This document shows, in pieces, positions 21,801-35,141 of a DNA stretch of 64,000 nucleotides. Made by a program: the position numbers and the translations under genes. Source of the DNA: Linyphia triangularis (lineage: Eukaryota > Arthropoda > Arachnida > Araneae > Linyphiidae); the NCBI GenBank assembly GCA_963978545.1, contig OZ021732.1:24376688-24440687 (forward strand), given 5' to 3'. Each line of letters begins with the position of its first letter. Position 1 is the first letter of the stretch. The notes below the pieces were generated by a model. That model was not told the DNA's origin. It saw only the letters and a list, made by a program, of their open reading frames with translations, and searched no databases.

Positions 21801-22640
21801 AATAAAATTTAAAACGACTTTTTTATTTGTTTATGCAACCCTTCCTTCTTTGAAGTTTCAGCTTCAAGAAAAACTCTTACCAGGCAACCCAATAATTGGC
21901 ATATTTGACATAATCGAAGCTATTCTGGCGGTTATTCGTTCCCTTAACGCCTCGAATTTAGTAGTGTTTTAAGTTAAATAATTAGGTTTAAATTTTAACA
22001 ACTTTGTGTTAAATTTAAAAACTAGGAAGACCTGAAATTATAAACGTATAAATGGGGACTTATGGATCGACAACATGACGAATCACAATTTTAAATTCCA
22101 TACATAGGAGGCGAAAATATCATTATGAGACTGCTTAATAGGCCTATTTTTTTAATTTTTTTATTCTCTGTTTAGCGTAATAATGTTTGTAATGTCGGAG
22201 GGGGGGGGGGGGGACGGGGGGACGGAAGTTTGGGCAGTCGTAAAAATTCCTTAGAATAGGCCTTGCAACATATCCGTATAAACATGCCAGAATAAAATCT
22301 TATAAATATTTCATTTTTTAAAATTGCTATTTTTATATTTAGCATTTCTGTCTTATATTTTTGTTTAAAATCTGACAAAATCCTTTAAAAGTCAAAAACT
22401 AAGAACAGAAGCAGATGTATGAATTATGTTTGAAAAACCCATTTTAGTCAGGTTACTTAAGATACAATGGGTTGTCCATTGTCGGACAACTCTTTTTCAA
22501 TACCCGCTTTGTATGTTTAACTGTGCTGAACTTCACACCAGTTACGATAAAAGGAATTTCGTTAAAGGTTGTGCCCGAGAAGGTGTTGGAATGCCTGAGA
22601 AGAAAAGGATTTAGTACTCTTTTAAACACATTGCATGAGC
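18711..22640. other. Central spacer of the palindrome
   Basis: The two halves of this 3.9-kb stretch are not mirror images of each other. It holds the end of a SINE, long A and T runs (19095, 20400, 20550) and a hAT-type MITE at 21631-22265. A weak open stretch of about 60 codons at 22440-22630 matches no family I know. I see nothing else in 18840-21620. Confidence 0.6.
21631..22265. mobile_element. hAT-type MITE with GGGCAGTCGT repeats
   Basis: The ends CAGGGCCTATTCTAA and TTAGAATAGGCCTTG are inverted repeats with one mismatch. They are flanked by a perfect 8-bp duplication CAACATAT at 21623-21630 and 22266-22273. The 8-bp duplication with CA-GG ends indicates hAT. Inside, TTGGGCAGTCGTAAA recurs several times near the left end (21650-21720) and once near the right end, next to a poly-G tract at 22199-22213. 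It does not encode a transposase. Confidence 0.85.
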
Positions 22641-23019
22641 TTTTGCGTTAACCTATGGCATGCAAGAACGTCAACAACACAGCCATCAACTAGGCTGAAA
22701 ATAAAAGGAATTGAAAGGATTGAAACGAAAATGGCTAAATATTCTCATTATAGTATGAAAACGCCGTAACCTTTCCTCATTGCGATTTTTAACCATGTCA
22801 TCGAATACCAAAAACAATTTATTATTTTTTCAACATACATACCGCGTTGGCGAGAAAACGTCATCGATGGTAAAAATTTCAAATCTCTTACTGACCATGT
22901 AGTGTGCCTAACGTGCAATTAGTCTCACGATTGAATCCCGTTGGCGTTATGCAATACCTAATTTAAAATCGATGATAGGCTTGTAAAAGTTAGTGCATCG
23001 CCATTTTTTAATTCACGTG

Positions 23020-24480
23020 AGCAGTTCGCATATTCTTCCTAATAAATCCTCCCAAGATCCTTGCCTGGTTATACCTCACTGGATCCTTGAAGTGTCATAA
23101 CTCACTCATGTCTATATATTCTCGATACTATAAAATGTCTTTTCCTCTAAGTCAAAAAGGGAAAAAAATCTTCGAAATATAAAAATTTCATAATTTAAAT
23201 ACTAATTATAATAAAAAATATTAATAAAAACTTACCTCATACGTACGCAATACGCGCCCCTTCCCTACTATATATCTCTAGATCCGCGCCTGACAATCAT
23301 CTTACACATACATCAACTTGCTTTGCATTATATCAGAATTACGAAATGTTATAACTCACTCATGTCTATATATTCTCGATTCTATAAAATGTCTTTTCTA
23401 CGTTCCAAAAAGAAAAAGAAATATCCGGAGTATAAAAATTCCATAATTTAATGACTTATTATTTATTAAAGATATTAATAAAAACTTTCCCCATATGTAC
23501 GCAACATGCACCCCCGCCTCTCCTAATATATATCACTAGATCCGCGCCTGACAACCATCTGACACATCACTCTTACATAGCATATTATATCAAATATACA
23601 AAGTGTCTATATATTCTCGATACTACCAAATCTCTTTCGTCAAAAAGAAACATCTATACGTCAAGAAAGAAAAAAAAAATCCGAAATATAACATTCCATA
23701 TTTTAATAACTTATTAAAGATATTAATAAAAACTTTCTCCATATGTACGCAAGATGCACCCCCGCCTCTCCTAATATATATCTCTAGATCCGCGCCAGAC
23801 AACCATCTGACACATCACTCTTACCCAGCATCATATCAAATATACAAAGTGTTTATATATTCTCGATACTAACAAATATCTTACGTCAAAAAGAAACATC
23901 TATACGTCAAGAAAGAAGAAAAAAAAAATCCGAAGTATAACAATTCCAAATTTTAATAACTTGTTAAAGATATTAATAAAAACTTTCTCCATATGTACGC
24001 AACATGCACCCCCGCCTCTCTTAATATATATCTCTAGATCCGCGCCTGACAACCACCTGACAAATCACTCTTACCCAGCATCATATCAAATATACAAAGT
24101 GTTTATATATTCTCGATACTACCAAATCTCTTTCGTCAAAAAGAAACATCTATACGTCAAGAAAGAAGAAAAAAAAATCCGAAGTATAACAATTCCAAAT
24201 TTTAATAACTTGTTAAAGATATTAATAAAAACTTTCCCCATATGCAACACGCACCTCCGTCTCTCCGAATATATATCTCTAGATCCGTGGCTGATAACCA
24301 TCTGACACATCAGTGTTACCCTGCATAATATTAAATATACGAAGTGTCTATATATTCTCGATACTATTACATCTCTTTCGTCAAAAAGAAACGTCTCTAC
24401 GCCGAGAAGGGGGGGGGGAGGGGGGGGGAAAGGGGAAAAAAATCCGAAGTATAACAATTCCATATTTTAATAACTGATAT
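23020..24480. repeat. Tandem array in R, period about 250 bp
   Basis: Mirror of 16400-17700. The motif CTAGATCCGCG recurs near 23279, 23537, 23785, 24032 and (as CTAGATCCGTG) 24279, with TATATATTCTCGATACTA between. The three units around 23530-24240 are very alike, more so than any L units, which suggests recent homogenisation within R. It ends in a G-rich tract at 24409-24429. Confidence 0.85.
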
Positions 24481-24712
24481 ATTATTAAAAATATTAATAC
24501 CTTGAACTAACATTAATTTAATCAAGACTGTAATAAAATATTTCGTTAATATTTAAATAACACCAACAATGTTCAGCAGGGAGGAGGGGTTAAAAGATAA
24601 CTTCAATGCTGTGCCTTCTTGAATACGTACGCAAGTCCCACCATTCAACTTCGACAGTTCCTCGTAAGAAAATCGTTTTCCCCCTAACAACACCCTCGAT
24701 CCGCGCTTTCTT

Positions 24713-24837
24713 GGTGGTGACTTGTCCGGTGGCGAGATGTCCGGTGGTGAGATGTCCGGGGGATGAGATGTCCGGGGGATGAGATGTCCGGGGTCGAGTT
24801 GCCCGGTGGCGACTTGTCCGAGGGATGAGATGTCCGG
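24713..24837. repeat. 15-16-bp minisatellite in R
   Basis: About eight variants of GGTGGCGAGATGTCC, the reverse complement of the L minisatellite at 16111-16217. Unit count and order differ slightly from L. Confidence 0.85.
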
Positions 24838-25477
24838 CATCCATTGTATTGATATGGTTGATTGTTTAAGATGGGTTTTTAGGCTTTTTTCTTTTCTATG
24901 AATACTTGGAATTCTAAGAATAATGCCGAACGGCGGACAGAAAAAGAACCAAATTGTGAGGATATATGTAAATGATACAAAATGTGAAATATGTATGATT
25001 TATTTTCTGTTGGCCAAATGTGAAAAAAAAAAAACACGTTCTAGATTTCTTCCTGATCCAAACAAAACATTAAATTTCATAAAAAAATTAATTAAAAATA
25101 TTTTGTTCTAAAAAGGTGTATTTTCTGTGGGATAAAAGCCTGTTTTTTTTACACGCTTTTATTTGCTTCGTATGTATCTATGTATGTAACGGAATCTTTG
25201 AACTCGATTTTCAACCACTTCAAAACGTTGGATTGATTTTAAATTTTGCACAGTTATCAAGGACCGATCACAATACAATAATTCAATAAGTTTGTCGCAT
25301 TATCCTTGCAAGGAATGGCGATTTGTCATATTCAGAGACACGGTTGTGTTTTGTGCCAAGTACTAAGGCATACACACATGACTTAAATTTGAGAAAAGCA
25401 TGTGACTATTGGCAGAAATAACTGGAGAGTTTGTACACTTTACAAAAAGAATTATAGTTTACAATAAAAAATTCATA

Positions 25478-25829
25478 GTTTCAAAAACTAAAAAACACGC
25501 TTTAATAGAAAACCAAACTAAAAAGTAGAAAATAATTTTAAATAAGTTTGAAATAAGAATAGAGTGATTAACAAGAAATATTTATTTTATCGTAAAAAAG
25601 CGTGGGGTGCTTGATGTCAGTTGTTGTAATTTTTTGCAAATATTTAATGACAGGTATTGGTAAAAGTAGAGCCATTATGAAAATATCTTAAAAAGCACCC
25701 CACGCTCTTTTACGATAAAATAAATATTTCTTGTTAATCACTCTATTCTTATTTCACACTTATTTAAAATTATTTTCTACTTTTTAGTTTAGTTTTCTAC
25801 TAAAACGGTGTTTTTTAGTTTTTTAAACT
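25478..25829. mobile_element. Foldback element, R copy
   Basis: Mirror copy of 15118-15471, with the same 136-bp arms and a loop containing GACAGGTATTGG. Confidence 0.75.
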
Positions 25830-27635
25830 ATTATTTATTCTCTTCCAATATGACTTCAGAATATCATCCATAATGACAAGACGTTAAGTTCTAGTGTCCA
25901 ACACTAGTTTTAAAATATCTTCTATACGTCCACAGGCATCCACACACATACATACGTCCACATACATCGAGTGGTCAACTCTCCCTCCCCACCCCATTAG
26001 GTCGAGAAAAAAATTAAGCAAATATACTGCATTTTTTCCCCAACCAACTCTTTGTTGATTATTACTCAAATTATCAATTAAATTTCATTATTGGGATTAT
26101 TCAGTGATCAGTGTTTTACTCCGTCCCTATATGTATTGTATTTTAATAATGTACTAAATGTATTTCATTTATCTGATCTTGTACAGTAAATATTTGAAAA
26201 TTGCTTGTTTAAGTGCAATATTCATTTGTATTATTTTTCGAATTAAATCTTATTTTTTTTTATTTATTATTATTTTTTTTATGTTTATATTGGGGCTATC
26301 TTTCAGTATATTTATAAGATGGATGCTCAAAGTTTATTTAGCTTAATTTTTTTGTTGAGGAACTATAAGTTATTGTACATGTGGTATTTTTTTTCGAACA
26401 CTTGCATTTGACTAAATTGGGAACCAATTCAGAGGCCTAACTTTGTATTTAATATTTTATATTAACGGCAGGCAAATCTGTAGAGTGAATAATTAATCCA
26501 CTTGCTGTCATTTGAGTTGAAATTTTGCAGGTAGATTCGTTGTCCAAAGCAATGCATTCTATCAAATTTTGAGGGTTGTCACTCAAAGGCTGCTTTTACA
26601 CATGCTTCTATTACCCATCAGAAGATTAATTAATGCAATTCCCGTCATCCAATCATGCTGAAACTGGACAAATAGATTCATTATCGGTCACGATGCATTG
26701 CAAGCTTTGGGGCAAATAAAATTAGTCCATGGCATGGAATCGATGGTTCTTTTCGTAATAGTCAAACATTAAAAGTCGATGTTAGCTCAAAATTGCTTAA
26801 ATAAGCAGCGATTCCGTGTAAGCATATAGAAGGTTCATAGTGAACATTTTATTTTTGTGGGTAGCTTTTTCGTTATTAAATGGACATTTATTTCTTTTAA
26901 TTTATATTATGTTACTTAAGATTTGATTTTTGCATTTACAATTACCTAATATTATTTGAGCAATTTCAGGACCAACTTGATTTGCATTTGCACGTGATCT
27001 CTTAAGACTTTTGTACCTTTTCACTTTGTAGTTCTTAATAAAACAAAATGGTATGCATTTGAAAATCGTGGAATCAATCTTTCTGGAAGAACAACTACAT
27101 TATTTTCTATTTTAAAGAATTCATTAGTTATTTATCATTAGTTATCAATATAGAGTAGAAGTTATTTTTAATACTTTCGAGACTGTAGATAACATTACAA
27201 ATAATAAAGAAATAAGCTTATATTATTTAAAATTTATTGATCTGAACCAGTGACCTAGCTAGGAATATATTTCGGGAGGGGATACGAAATCAAATTTTGT
27301 GTTAATATAAAAGTTAAAATTCATTCCCGCTCATATCGTATTCAAGTATGAAAATATATTATAATTATACGTGGAAAATCAAGAAAAAAATTTAGGAACA
27401 TATATATATATCGAGCTTCTGTAACTTGAGATCGAATTGGTTACAAAACATAAGTCAGAATGTTGTTGTCCATTTGGTAACATTAGCGAATGATTGTAAG
27501 TAAAGCATTGGCTTAATGATATCGTCTTTCAGTGCAAGCATACAAAGACCGCTTAGCAGGAAATGTATTAAAGGAATTAATCAAGAACTGTGTTGTTAAA
27601 ATATGTAGCCTATAACTGAACACATGTTTGTATGA

Positions 27636-28268
27636 GTTACCAGCAATGTATGTAAAGCAGGCATTCTCTGTAGCATACCTAGGTATTTATAATGCACATC
27701 GTTTTTAGGTAAAGTATGAAATATGAGAATTATTATATATTTTATCTAGACATTGTATATAATACGATAATACCTAGGCATTCTATTGAATGATAAACGC
27801 TCTTCAAACAAACTATGAAAAAAGAGTTATAATAAGGCTTTAAAAAAAAAAAAAAAAAAAAAAAGACGTTTATCCTCAAAAATACGCGTGTTATTTTGAA
27901 AAACTAATGAAAGACAGCCATTAAAAAACTTTTCTTTAAAATACGTAAAATAGAAAACAAAATGTATTCCTTTCTTTTTAATAAAACAAAATTAAATATG
28001 AACCTAATTGTTCCAATAAAAAAGTTAATAATTTACTTATTTTCAATTTCACTTAATTTTATTTCTTATAAAAATTAAAGCAGGGTCATTAGATGAACTT
28101 TACAAAAAATTGATGTTATATTTTATACTTTGTCATTTGCCATTCTATAGAATTCCTAGACAATATATAAAATGTTTAATCGTTTCATACTTTGCAGGCA
28201 AGTTTTCATCATTATATAAATTGCCTAGGTATTCTATAAAATGCCGGATTAAATACATTGCCGATAAC
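27636..28268. mobile_element. TIR element with CCTAGG ends, R copy
   Basis: Mirror copy of 12693-13323, starting GTTACCAGCAATGTATG and ending ATACATTGCCGATAAC. Confidence 0.55.
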
Positions 28269-28874
28269 ACAAATGCAATAGATTATTTCCTTTCATTCAA
28301 TTTTTTTTTTCAATCAATCATTGATGTTGAAAGGGAACATCGTAGTTGACTGTTTCTAATCCATTCCTTCAGCAAATTTTCCTCGTATCACTTCTAGTAT
28401 TAAATTCCATGAGCCTAGTAATACAATAAAAAATATCTATATGTAAAACTCATATTGAGTCGATGATATCAACTTATAACTTTTGGAGGAGATATTTCCC
28501 CTTCCTGGTTATGCGACTGATCTGAACGTTCTAATTACTTAAAAGTATGGAAACTTGAAGTATTTTATAAATGGTTATGTTTTAAAACCAAGCAAATGTC
28601 GTACGACCAAATGTAGTCAAATGTCAAGTGACATTCATTTCTCATTTTCAGATATTGAGCTTTAAAGATTTGTAAGTTCTACACTTGCTCTATTGCACGA
28701 AATTTTTTTTGTGTGTGTGATCAACCATGATATGAACGTAATACTAATAAATTGAATTACACAGTTCAAAAAATTTGAGAAAATGCTATAAAATGTTTAA
28801 AAAGTCAATTAACTTCAAGCATAAACACAGGTCCTGGATTCGAATCTTTCATACACAAAACCGCATAATTAAAC

Positions 28875-29063
28875 TGGTTGGATTGTGCACTCAACGACCT
28901 ATACTTGAGTACATTAACGGATAATCACGCCGGGATCAACGGCATACAACAAATAACGTGGATTCCGAACCACAACGAACATTCATGCATCACCCAGGTT
29001 TCGAACTCGTCATCTTTAGCATGCGACGCCAGAGCGCTAACCCACTAAACACACAGCCATCAG
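28875..29063 (-). mobile_element. SINE family 2, R copy
   Basis: Mirror copy of 11899-12086. The box B-like segment appears as GGTTTCGAACTC on the + strand. Confidence 0.75.
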
Positions 29064-29483
29064 GTGGACCAAAATTAAACTGGATTTTATATAAACAGGA
29101 AGGATATTGTCTACCAAATGTGCAATTTTATTTTTATAGCATAACATCCAAGGTAGATTTCTAGAACTAGAAGGACGCTAAATTGGCTAAACATTTGCAA
29201 AGGATTGATTGACTTGGTGTTGCTGTATCTCATTTTATGGACATTTCGTTTTAATAACCCACTCCTCATTTTCGATTTTAAATAAACTCGTCTTGTGTCA
29301 TAAAGGACCATCATTTTTCAAAAAGTGTGCGGGACTTTCAACTTCGGAACTAATATACTTCTTTTGTTCCTTTATTCAAATACTTGGAATTCTACATTTT
29401 TGTTTGGATTGACCGTGAAAATTTCATAGAGTTCTAAGATTAAGCTAAGTTAGGTTACGCAATTTGAAGTCAACCATGAGAGG

Positions 29484-29650
29484 GGTTGGTTGGTTTACAA
29501 TCAGCAAACTATTTTTATGCACAATGACGGTTAATCAGACCGGAACCTACAGCTTAACGTGAAATCCGAATACCACGCATGTCGAATACATACATACGTG
29601 CCGAACACTGCATCTTTGACAAGCCAAAGCGCTAAACACAACCATCAGTT
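29484..29650 (-). mobile_element. Degraded SINE family 2, R copy
   Basis: Mirror copy of 11312-11478, starting GGTTGGTTGGTTTACAATC on the + strand. Confidence 0.6.
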
Positions 29651-30880
29651 GTGCATCACGAGAGGGAAAAATGGAGGCTTATTTCTGAAATGCATTAAAA
29701 ACGCATGCACTTTATTAATATTAAAAATAATAATACAAAAGAGAACTTAAGAATTGTCGATTGGAATTTTTATTTATAGTATAGCCCTTGTATAGCTCTG
29801 ACACCAATAAATATTTCCAATCTAGCACATCTGTTAGATTACCAAATAACCTACCCGACCCCCCCCCCTCAAATATTACTTTCATTTATAAATTTCCTCA
29901 AAAATACCCATTAAATCCTACCAAAATTTGAACAATTATTTATGCACTAAAATATTTTTTAGCATATTAATGATATGAATCAATGCTAGCCTCACCCTTT
30001 GTTGATTAAGTTGCTTATTTTCATGAAACGAGCAATTTAAACTGTGAAAAATTAACTTGAGAAAAAGGTTAGATCATTTTCAAATATAGTTCTTAGCTCA
30101 GCTTAACCAATCTTGGCTCTTGCGCCATTAAAATCCATACAACCAACCAAATATAGCACTTTTGCACCAAAGTGCTCTTCCCCAGTCTTTTTTTTTTTTT
30201 ATCATCTTACTCAAAATTTTCTCCAACATAGAAATTCTATACAAGGAAAAAAATTCTGACGATCTATATAATTTAGAAATAAAATTCAGTTACTTCAATA
30301 AGAAAAGAAGTTTTCAGAACTCCGAGTTTCTTTTCTTTCAGATGTGGATGAAATTATAGTTTGATCTTCAGAGAAAAGACAAAAAAAAAAAAAAAATAAT
30401 AATAATAATAATGGCAAAATGATCAGAAACGCTCACACCTTTTAAAAGTACCCCAAAAAATAACAAAGATAATTTGATTTCCTCATTATAAAATACTTGT
30501 TGCATAAACTTTTATTTCTATCACAAAAATGTGAAATACAGTACTACGGAAATTCAACAGTTCATAAGTCTTTGAATAGATAATCCGGCGAACATAATTA
30601 GTGAGCATCATATAGTAGCAAAAAAATTTGTATGTCTAATTTAATTTCAGCAATGGAAAGATTGAACAGCATCAAACATTGCAATTTTGTATTAAGAAAT
30701 TATTACTTTATTTTGAAAATGCTACGGGGAATGAATAGCTTTGAAATAACTATAACTCTACCCAACTTAATCCAATTGAACAACCACACCAATGTAGAAA
30801 GAACACAAACGCTTCAAGCAGGAATTTCTGGTTCCCCGTGCCTGTCTTTTTGGGAATAATGTAGGGACACTCAATTGATT

Positions 30881-30888
30881 CTTGCCGA
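30881..30888 (-). other. Empty target site of the L-specific hAT
   Basis: The + strand reads CTTGCCGA, the complement of TCGGCAAG: a single copy of the octamer duplicated around the hAT in L (TCGGCAAC), with one base difference. The flanks correspond to those of 7780 and 10079. There is no excision footprint. Confidence 0.9.
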
Positions 30889-32030
30889 TAACCCCCAGTC
30901 TTCCTCGCGGGTGAAATCTGAGGGGAAAAAATCCCTTTCCCAGGGAAAATTTGAAGATGGCGCTATAGTATGGGATTAAAAAAAAACGACCAAGGAATGA
31001 ACAAAATATATCCCTTGATTTATAGTTATTTTTGGTTACTTGGTTTTAAATGAAGATTTTAAAATATGTCTTGTTTTAAACAATAAATAATAGTATTTTA
31101 AGTTTATATTAAGTTTATTACAGAAATTTTATTTTGTTGATTTCTCTTATCATTATTTATACATCCTGTCAACTTCGGCCGTTTTTTAACACGCACGTTT
31201 CTAAAAAACGTGTGCATGTAAAATCAGAATATAAAGTAGTAAAGATGCAGATATTATAGATTGTAAAATGCAAGAAAGCGCAAGTGAAAATTTTGATAGT
31301 TAAAATATATGTCTGCTGGTGTGGCTTTTAGAAGCTATTAAATATGGCTTTCAGATATAGCTCAGCCTCAGAGTCATAAGTTGAAAGTGATTTAAATTTT
31401 TTTGGAAATAAAATTATCCTTTACTAGTTCACATTTGTACAATTATGCCACTGTATGCTTCTTTTTTTTTTCTTCTTTAAGGTTTCAGAAATTTATACAG
31501 TTTTATATCATAAAGTAGAATATTTACGTCCATAATTTCATCTTCTGCAAAAAGAGCTCCTGTGAAGTTTTTCTTGACTATACAAATAAGATAAACCGAC
31601 CCAACAGAATAAAATAGTCCACTGACATTACTTTCGAAACAAAAGTAATACAAAACGACGTTTATTTATCTTAGAATTAAAAAAATAAAATACTTAAATA
31701 ATTTTAAAGTCCTTCTGCGTGAATTAACTACTTATTTCTCAACAAATATGTCAGCGAACATAAGAATTTCGTCCAAATTCCTTCAAAATATATTTTACCA
31801 AAGAATATCCCCGAAGAAACGGTTGGTGTGTTGTTTTCAGATTTATTAGGCAAACTGCGCCAAAAGAAAACGGGAGGTGATGGGTACCCAGAAGAAACGG
31901 AAATCATTGGCAAAAAACAGACAACCCCTGCTAAGTGGCACAAACGACAGGAACAGCTCCTACGGATGCAGCCAATCAGCGCTTACACGCTAGTCTACGT
32001 CATTACACGACTGTCGTGTGGATATAATCG

Positions 32031-33277
32031 GCCATAAAACAACTTTAGTTTTTATACATGTTCTTAGCACCTCTCCACCCACAATCACCGCAGTCTAGGC
32101 AGCTGAATTAGATTTGTTACATTACCTCTTAGCTAACAATTGTTTACAATTTAGTCAGTGAAAAATGACTGAAAGTGTTTCTGTCTCTTAAACTATAATA
32201 CTGTGCTGTACTCCAGCAGTTCTCAACCTTTTTTTCCTAGTGTACCCCTTGACCTATCATCACTGTTTTGTGTATCCCAACCTCGCCCTTATTATATATT
32301 TGTATTGTTTAATTATTAACATCTAAGAAGAAAGTTGGTTGTCCTATTCCTTTCAATAGGTACTGGTTCTGCAGATAAAATAATTACTAAAATAAATTTA
32401 AAATATTTAATTCCAACTTAAAAATTATTCAGATTCAATTACATAGGATTTGAATTTTTTAAAATGAAATATATTATTTCTCTCATGTGAAATCAATCTA
32501 TCACTATCCATCATTAATATCTTTTTTTCCTGCATACCCCCCTCCCCTCGAGACCATTTCACTTATCTATGGGGTATACGTAGCAAAGGTCGAGAAACAG
32601 TCTTCTATTCAATGATTTAATATGGCCCATAAGGGACATTTATACGAGGATTGTAAAACCGTGAGTACGCTCCGACAGAGAATTAGACAGTTTTCTGTCC
32701 TGGAAAGTGCGCATCTACACGGGGAAAGTAAAACGGTTAGTAATTTGTAGTTGAAGATAGATGTTTGATTGAAATTTAATTCTGAATTGGTTGAGAAAGT
32801 GTGAAGAAGTGTTTTTGATTTAATTGTTGTATTGGTGTCGGACTCTGATGAAGCTGTGGGTGAATTAATTGCGTATTTGAATGAAGAATTAAAAGATATT
32901 TTAAATTGGTGCATAACCTCATGGGTATCGTAAAAGAGATATTCTCCGTATATACGAAATAATTATTCACGAATTTCCAATTGAAGATCCTCAAGAACAG
33001 AAAATGTTGTAGAATTACCGTTAACAATTTTAAGACGTAGTTACAACTTTTAGAGCCTCTTATTTAGGGATTATTTGACACAAAATTACCACCATCGATA
33101 TTAAAAAATAAATACTTAAATGTGTAAAAATATTAATAATGTTTAAAAGAAGAAAATAACTTATTAGCTGTATATATATATTATTTAAAAAATGAATACG
33201 AAGAAAATAAGATTTCAAAAATAATTCATTTATATATCTTTAAGTTATCTACAAAGACATAAATTTCATCAAACAAA
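32031..33277. other. Region between R and copy A'
   Basis: It contains one hAT-like MITE (32214-32602) and otherwise nothing recognised. At about 32620-33010 short open pieces alternate with stops in several frames, suggesting decayed coding or transposon sequence I cannot name. Whether this block is duplicated left of base 1 cannot be seen. Confidence 0.45.
32214..32602. mobile_element. hAT-like MITE
   Basis: The left end CAGCAGTTCTCAACC resembles the common hAT terminus CAGTGGTTCTCAACC. The right end GGTCGAGAAACAGTC is its diverged inverse. The octamers outside (CTGTACTC and TTCTATTC) agree at five of eight positions, compatible with an eroded target duplication. Confidence 0.55.
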
Positions 33278-34627
33278 AGTATTAACATTTATATGCTTGA
33301 TAAATTAAAACTTGCCAGATTAAAAATGGATGGTCTAGAAAATACCATTTCTCTGAAAAACATATCTGCAGAGTTGAATCAACTTAGTTTTTACTGCAAG
33401 GACGTAACCAAAGACTTTTCTCGGGAAAGAATTGGAAACTATAACTCTGTAAATCATAACAATTATGTTTGTTATTAATGTTAATTTGTCTATTGTTATT
33501 TGTTTGTTATTAATGTTAAACAGCCAAATATATTTAGTTACACATATTTTTTCAATATATGTTGAGGAATTTAAAAATATTTCAAATAAATTTAGCATTT
33601 TAAACAAAATATCTTTTGGATTTAGTGTTCTAAAAGTAAACCTAGATATTTCGGGAGGAGATATATCCCCCCACCTGGGTAAGTGCCTGTTTTATTGTAT
33701 ATATAGTTCTTCAATTCTTTTTTTAGAAGCCGCAACTTTAAGATTTTCTTGCTTATATGTCGATTTTATGCTTTTTATTTTATTCCTTAAAAATGGAATA
33801 TCGACTACAACAATATTCATTACAACTAAATCTTCATAAAGCTCCAAAAGTATTTTGTCTCTTAATTTTATTAGAATAATCCATGTGGCAAATATTCCAA
33901 AAAAGTTCACAATTCTGAAAAGCTTCGAGATATTTCGATTTATCATTGGAATTCCACCTCGGTTGCATCTATTGTTTTAACTCTGAACTCATTTTTAATA
34001 ATGTTTTTGATACTTGCTCAGTCAATCCTTTGAAACAAAAGTGGGGCAGAAAAATAAAGTGGAAGAATTCTGGCTGTCGAAGGTCATGCGAGTCTCTTCA
34101 CCGACAGAACTCATTCAAAAATCTTTCCTCTCATTTCATAAATGTTCAAACTTACTGTCTGTCACTTGGGAAAAATTTAAAACGGGAGAGATTTTTAGAG
34201 CTCACATCCTTATGTAGAATCCCCTATACAGTTGTAGAGTCGAGAAAATCTCTAAACATTTTTACTCTGATGCTACAAACCGAAATTGGCCTGAATATCC
34301 AGCATTATTTGATGCCCTTTCAGGTCATACATCAACCTAAAATAAGTTTAAAATGGAAAATGATCAGTCAAGTGGACTTAATGCACAGCCGTCGTTGGAA
34401 AATTCTAAAATGATTAAAATTATCATCTTGTTTATCAAAGTTTTGTGGTTTAATATTTGGGTAAGCCCTAAAAATCAAATCAATTAAATGACATTTATTC
34501 TAAATCAACGAATTAAATAACACTCAACACTAATTTCAGTTTATATTTTATTGCTCCTTCAAAAGCACTAACTTAATACACTTTTAGCTTTACCCATTTC
34601 TAAATGCAGAATTTGTAAAATACAGTA

Positions 34628-34780
34628 CAGTCAAACCCCTTTAATGTTAAGTCGATGGGACCGCTGAAATTGTTTGTGCTAAACAAATAAATTAACTAAG
34701 TTTTTAAGTAACGAGAACTGCTTTTACTTTGCATCAAACAGGATTTCATGTTAAGTTACTTCACGACGTTGGTTTGACTA
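34628..34780. mobile_element. pogo/Tigger-like MITE, A' copy
   Basis: Ends CAGTCAAACC and GGTTTGACTA, flanked by TA at 34626-34627 and 34781-34782. Better preserved than the A copy at 1162-1311. Confidence 0.65.
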
Positions 34781-35141
34781 TATATATGAGGGACATTTCA
34801 TAAATTTGTGATAATTATACTGTAATTTTGTCAGTTTTAATCCCTTTCAGTCCTGAATTTATTTGGTTTATCTGTGATTATTTAACAAAAAAATTATCAA
34901 ATAATATGTCTAGTGACAAAGAAATACACTTCACTTGTTTCACAATTTAGTTTCCAAGTGTATTTGAAGTTTTAAAAAATTTAAGATGGGAAGGTACTGA
35001 AAAGATTGTGAAGTTTTAATAATCTTAAAATCGTTGAAATAAGAATGGAAAACATTTAAAAAGTTTATTCTGCAGCAAAATATACAAGGCAAAACAGCAT
35101 AACAAACTTTATTGAAAGGCATAGCACAGGAAACACTTATT

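Larger units (their letters stand above)
22641..32030 (-). repeat. Palindrome right arm (R)
   Basis: Inverted counterpart of L. It holds mirror copies of L's tandem arrays, foldback element, TIR element and SINEs. It lacks the 2284-bp hAT and the 577-bp TTAA element. The outer end is near 32030, where GTGTGGATATAATCGG still matches L; beyond it the sequences part. Between listed elements (24850-25470, 25840-27630, 29670-30880, 30890-31830) I see AT-rich sequence without recognisable genes. Confidence 0.95.

Noticed and set aside
24553..24844. Proline-rich protein with PPDIS repeats
   Set aside because: The repeat is the 15-16-bp minisatellite read in frame. The mirrored array in L does not keep the frame.
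33946..34413. 155-codon open frame in A'
   Set aside because: It overlaps another equally plausible frame, lacks an ATG context or splice signals, is interrupted in copy A, and resembles no family.
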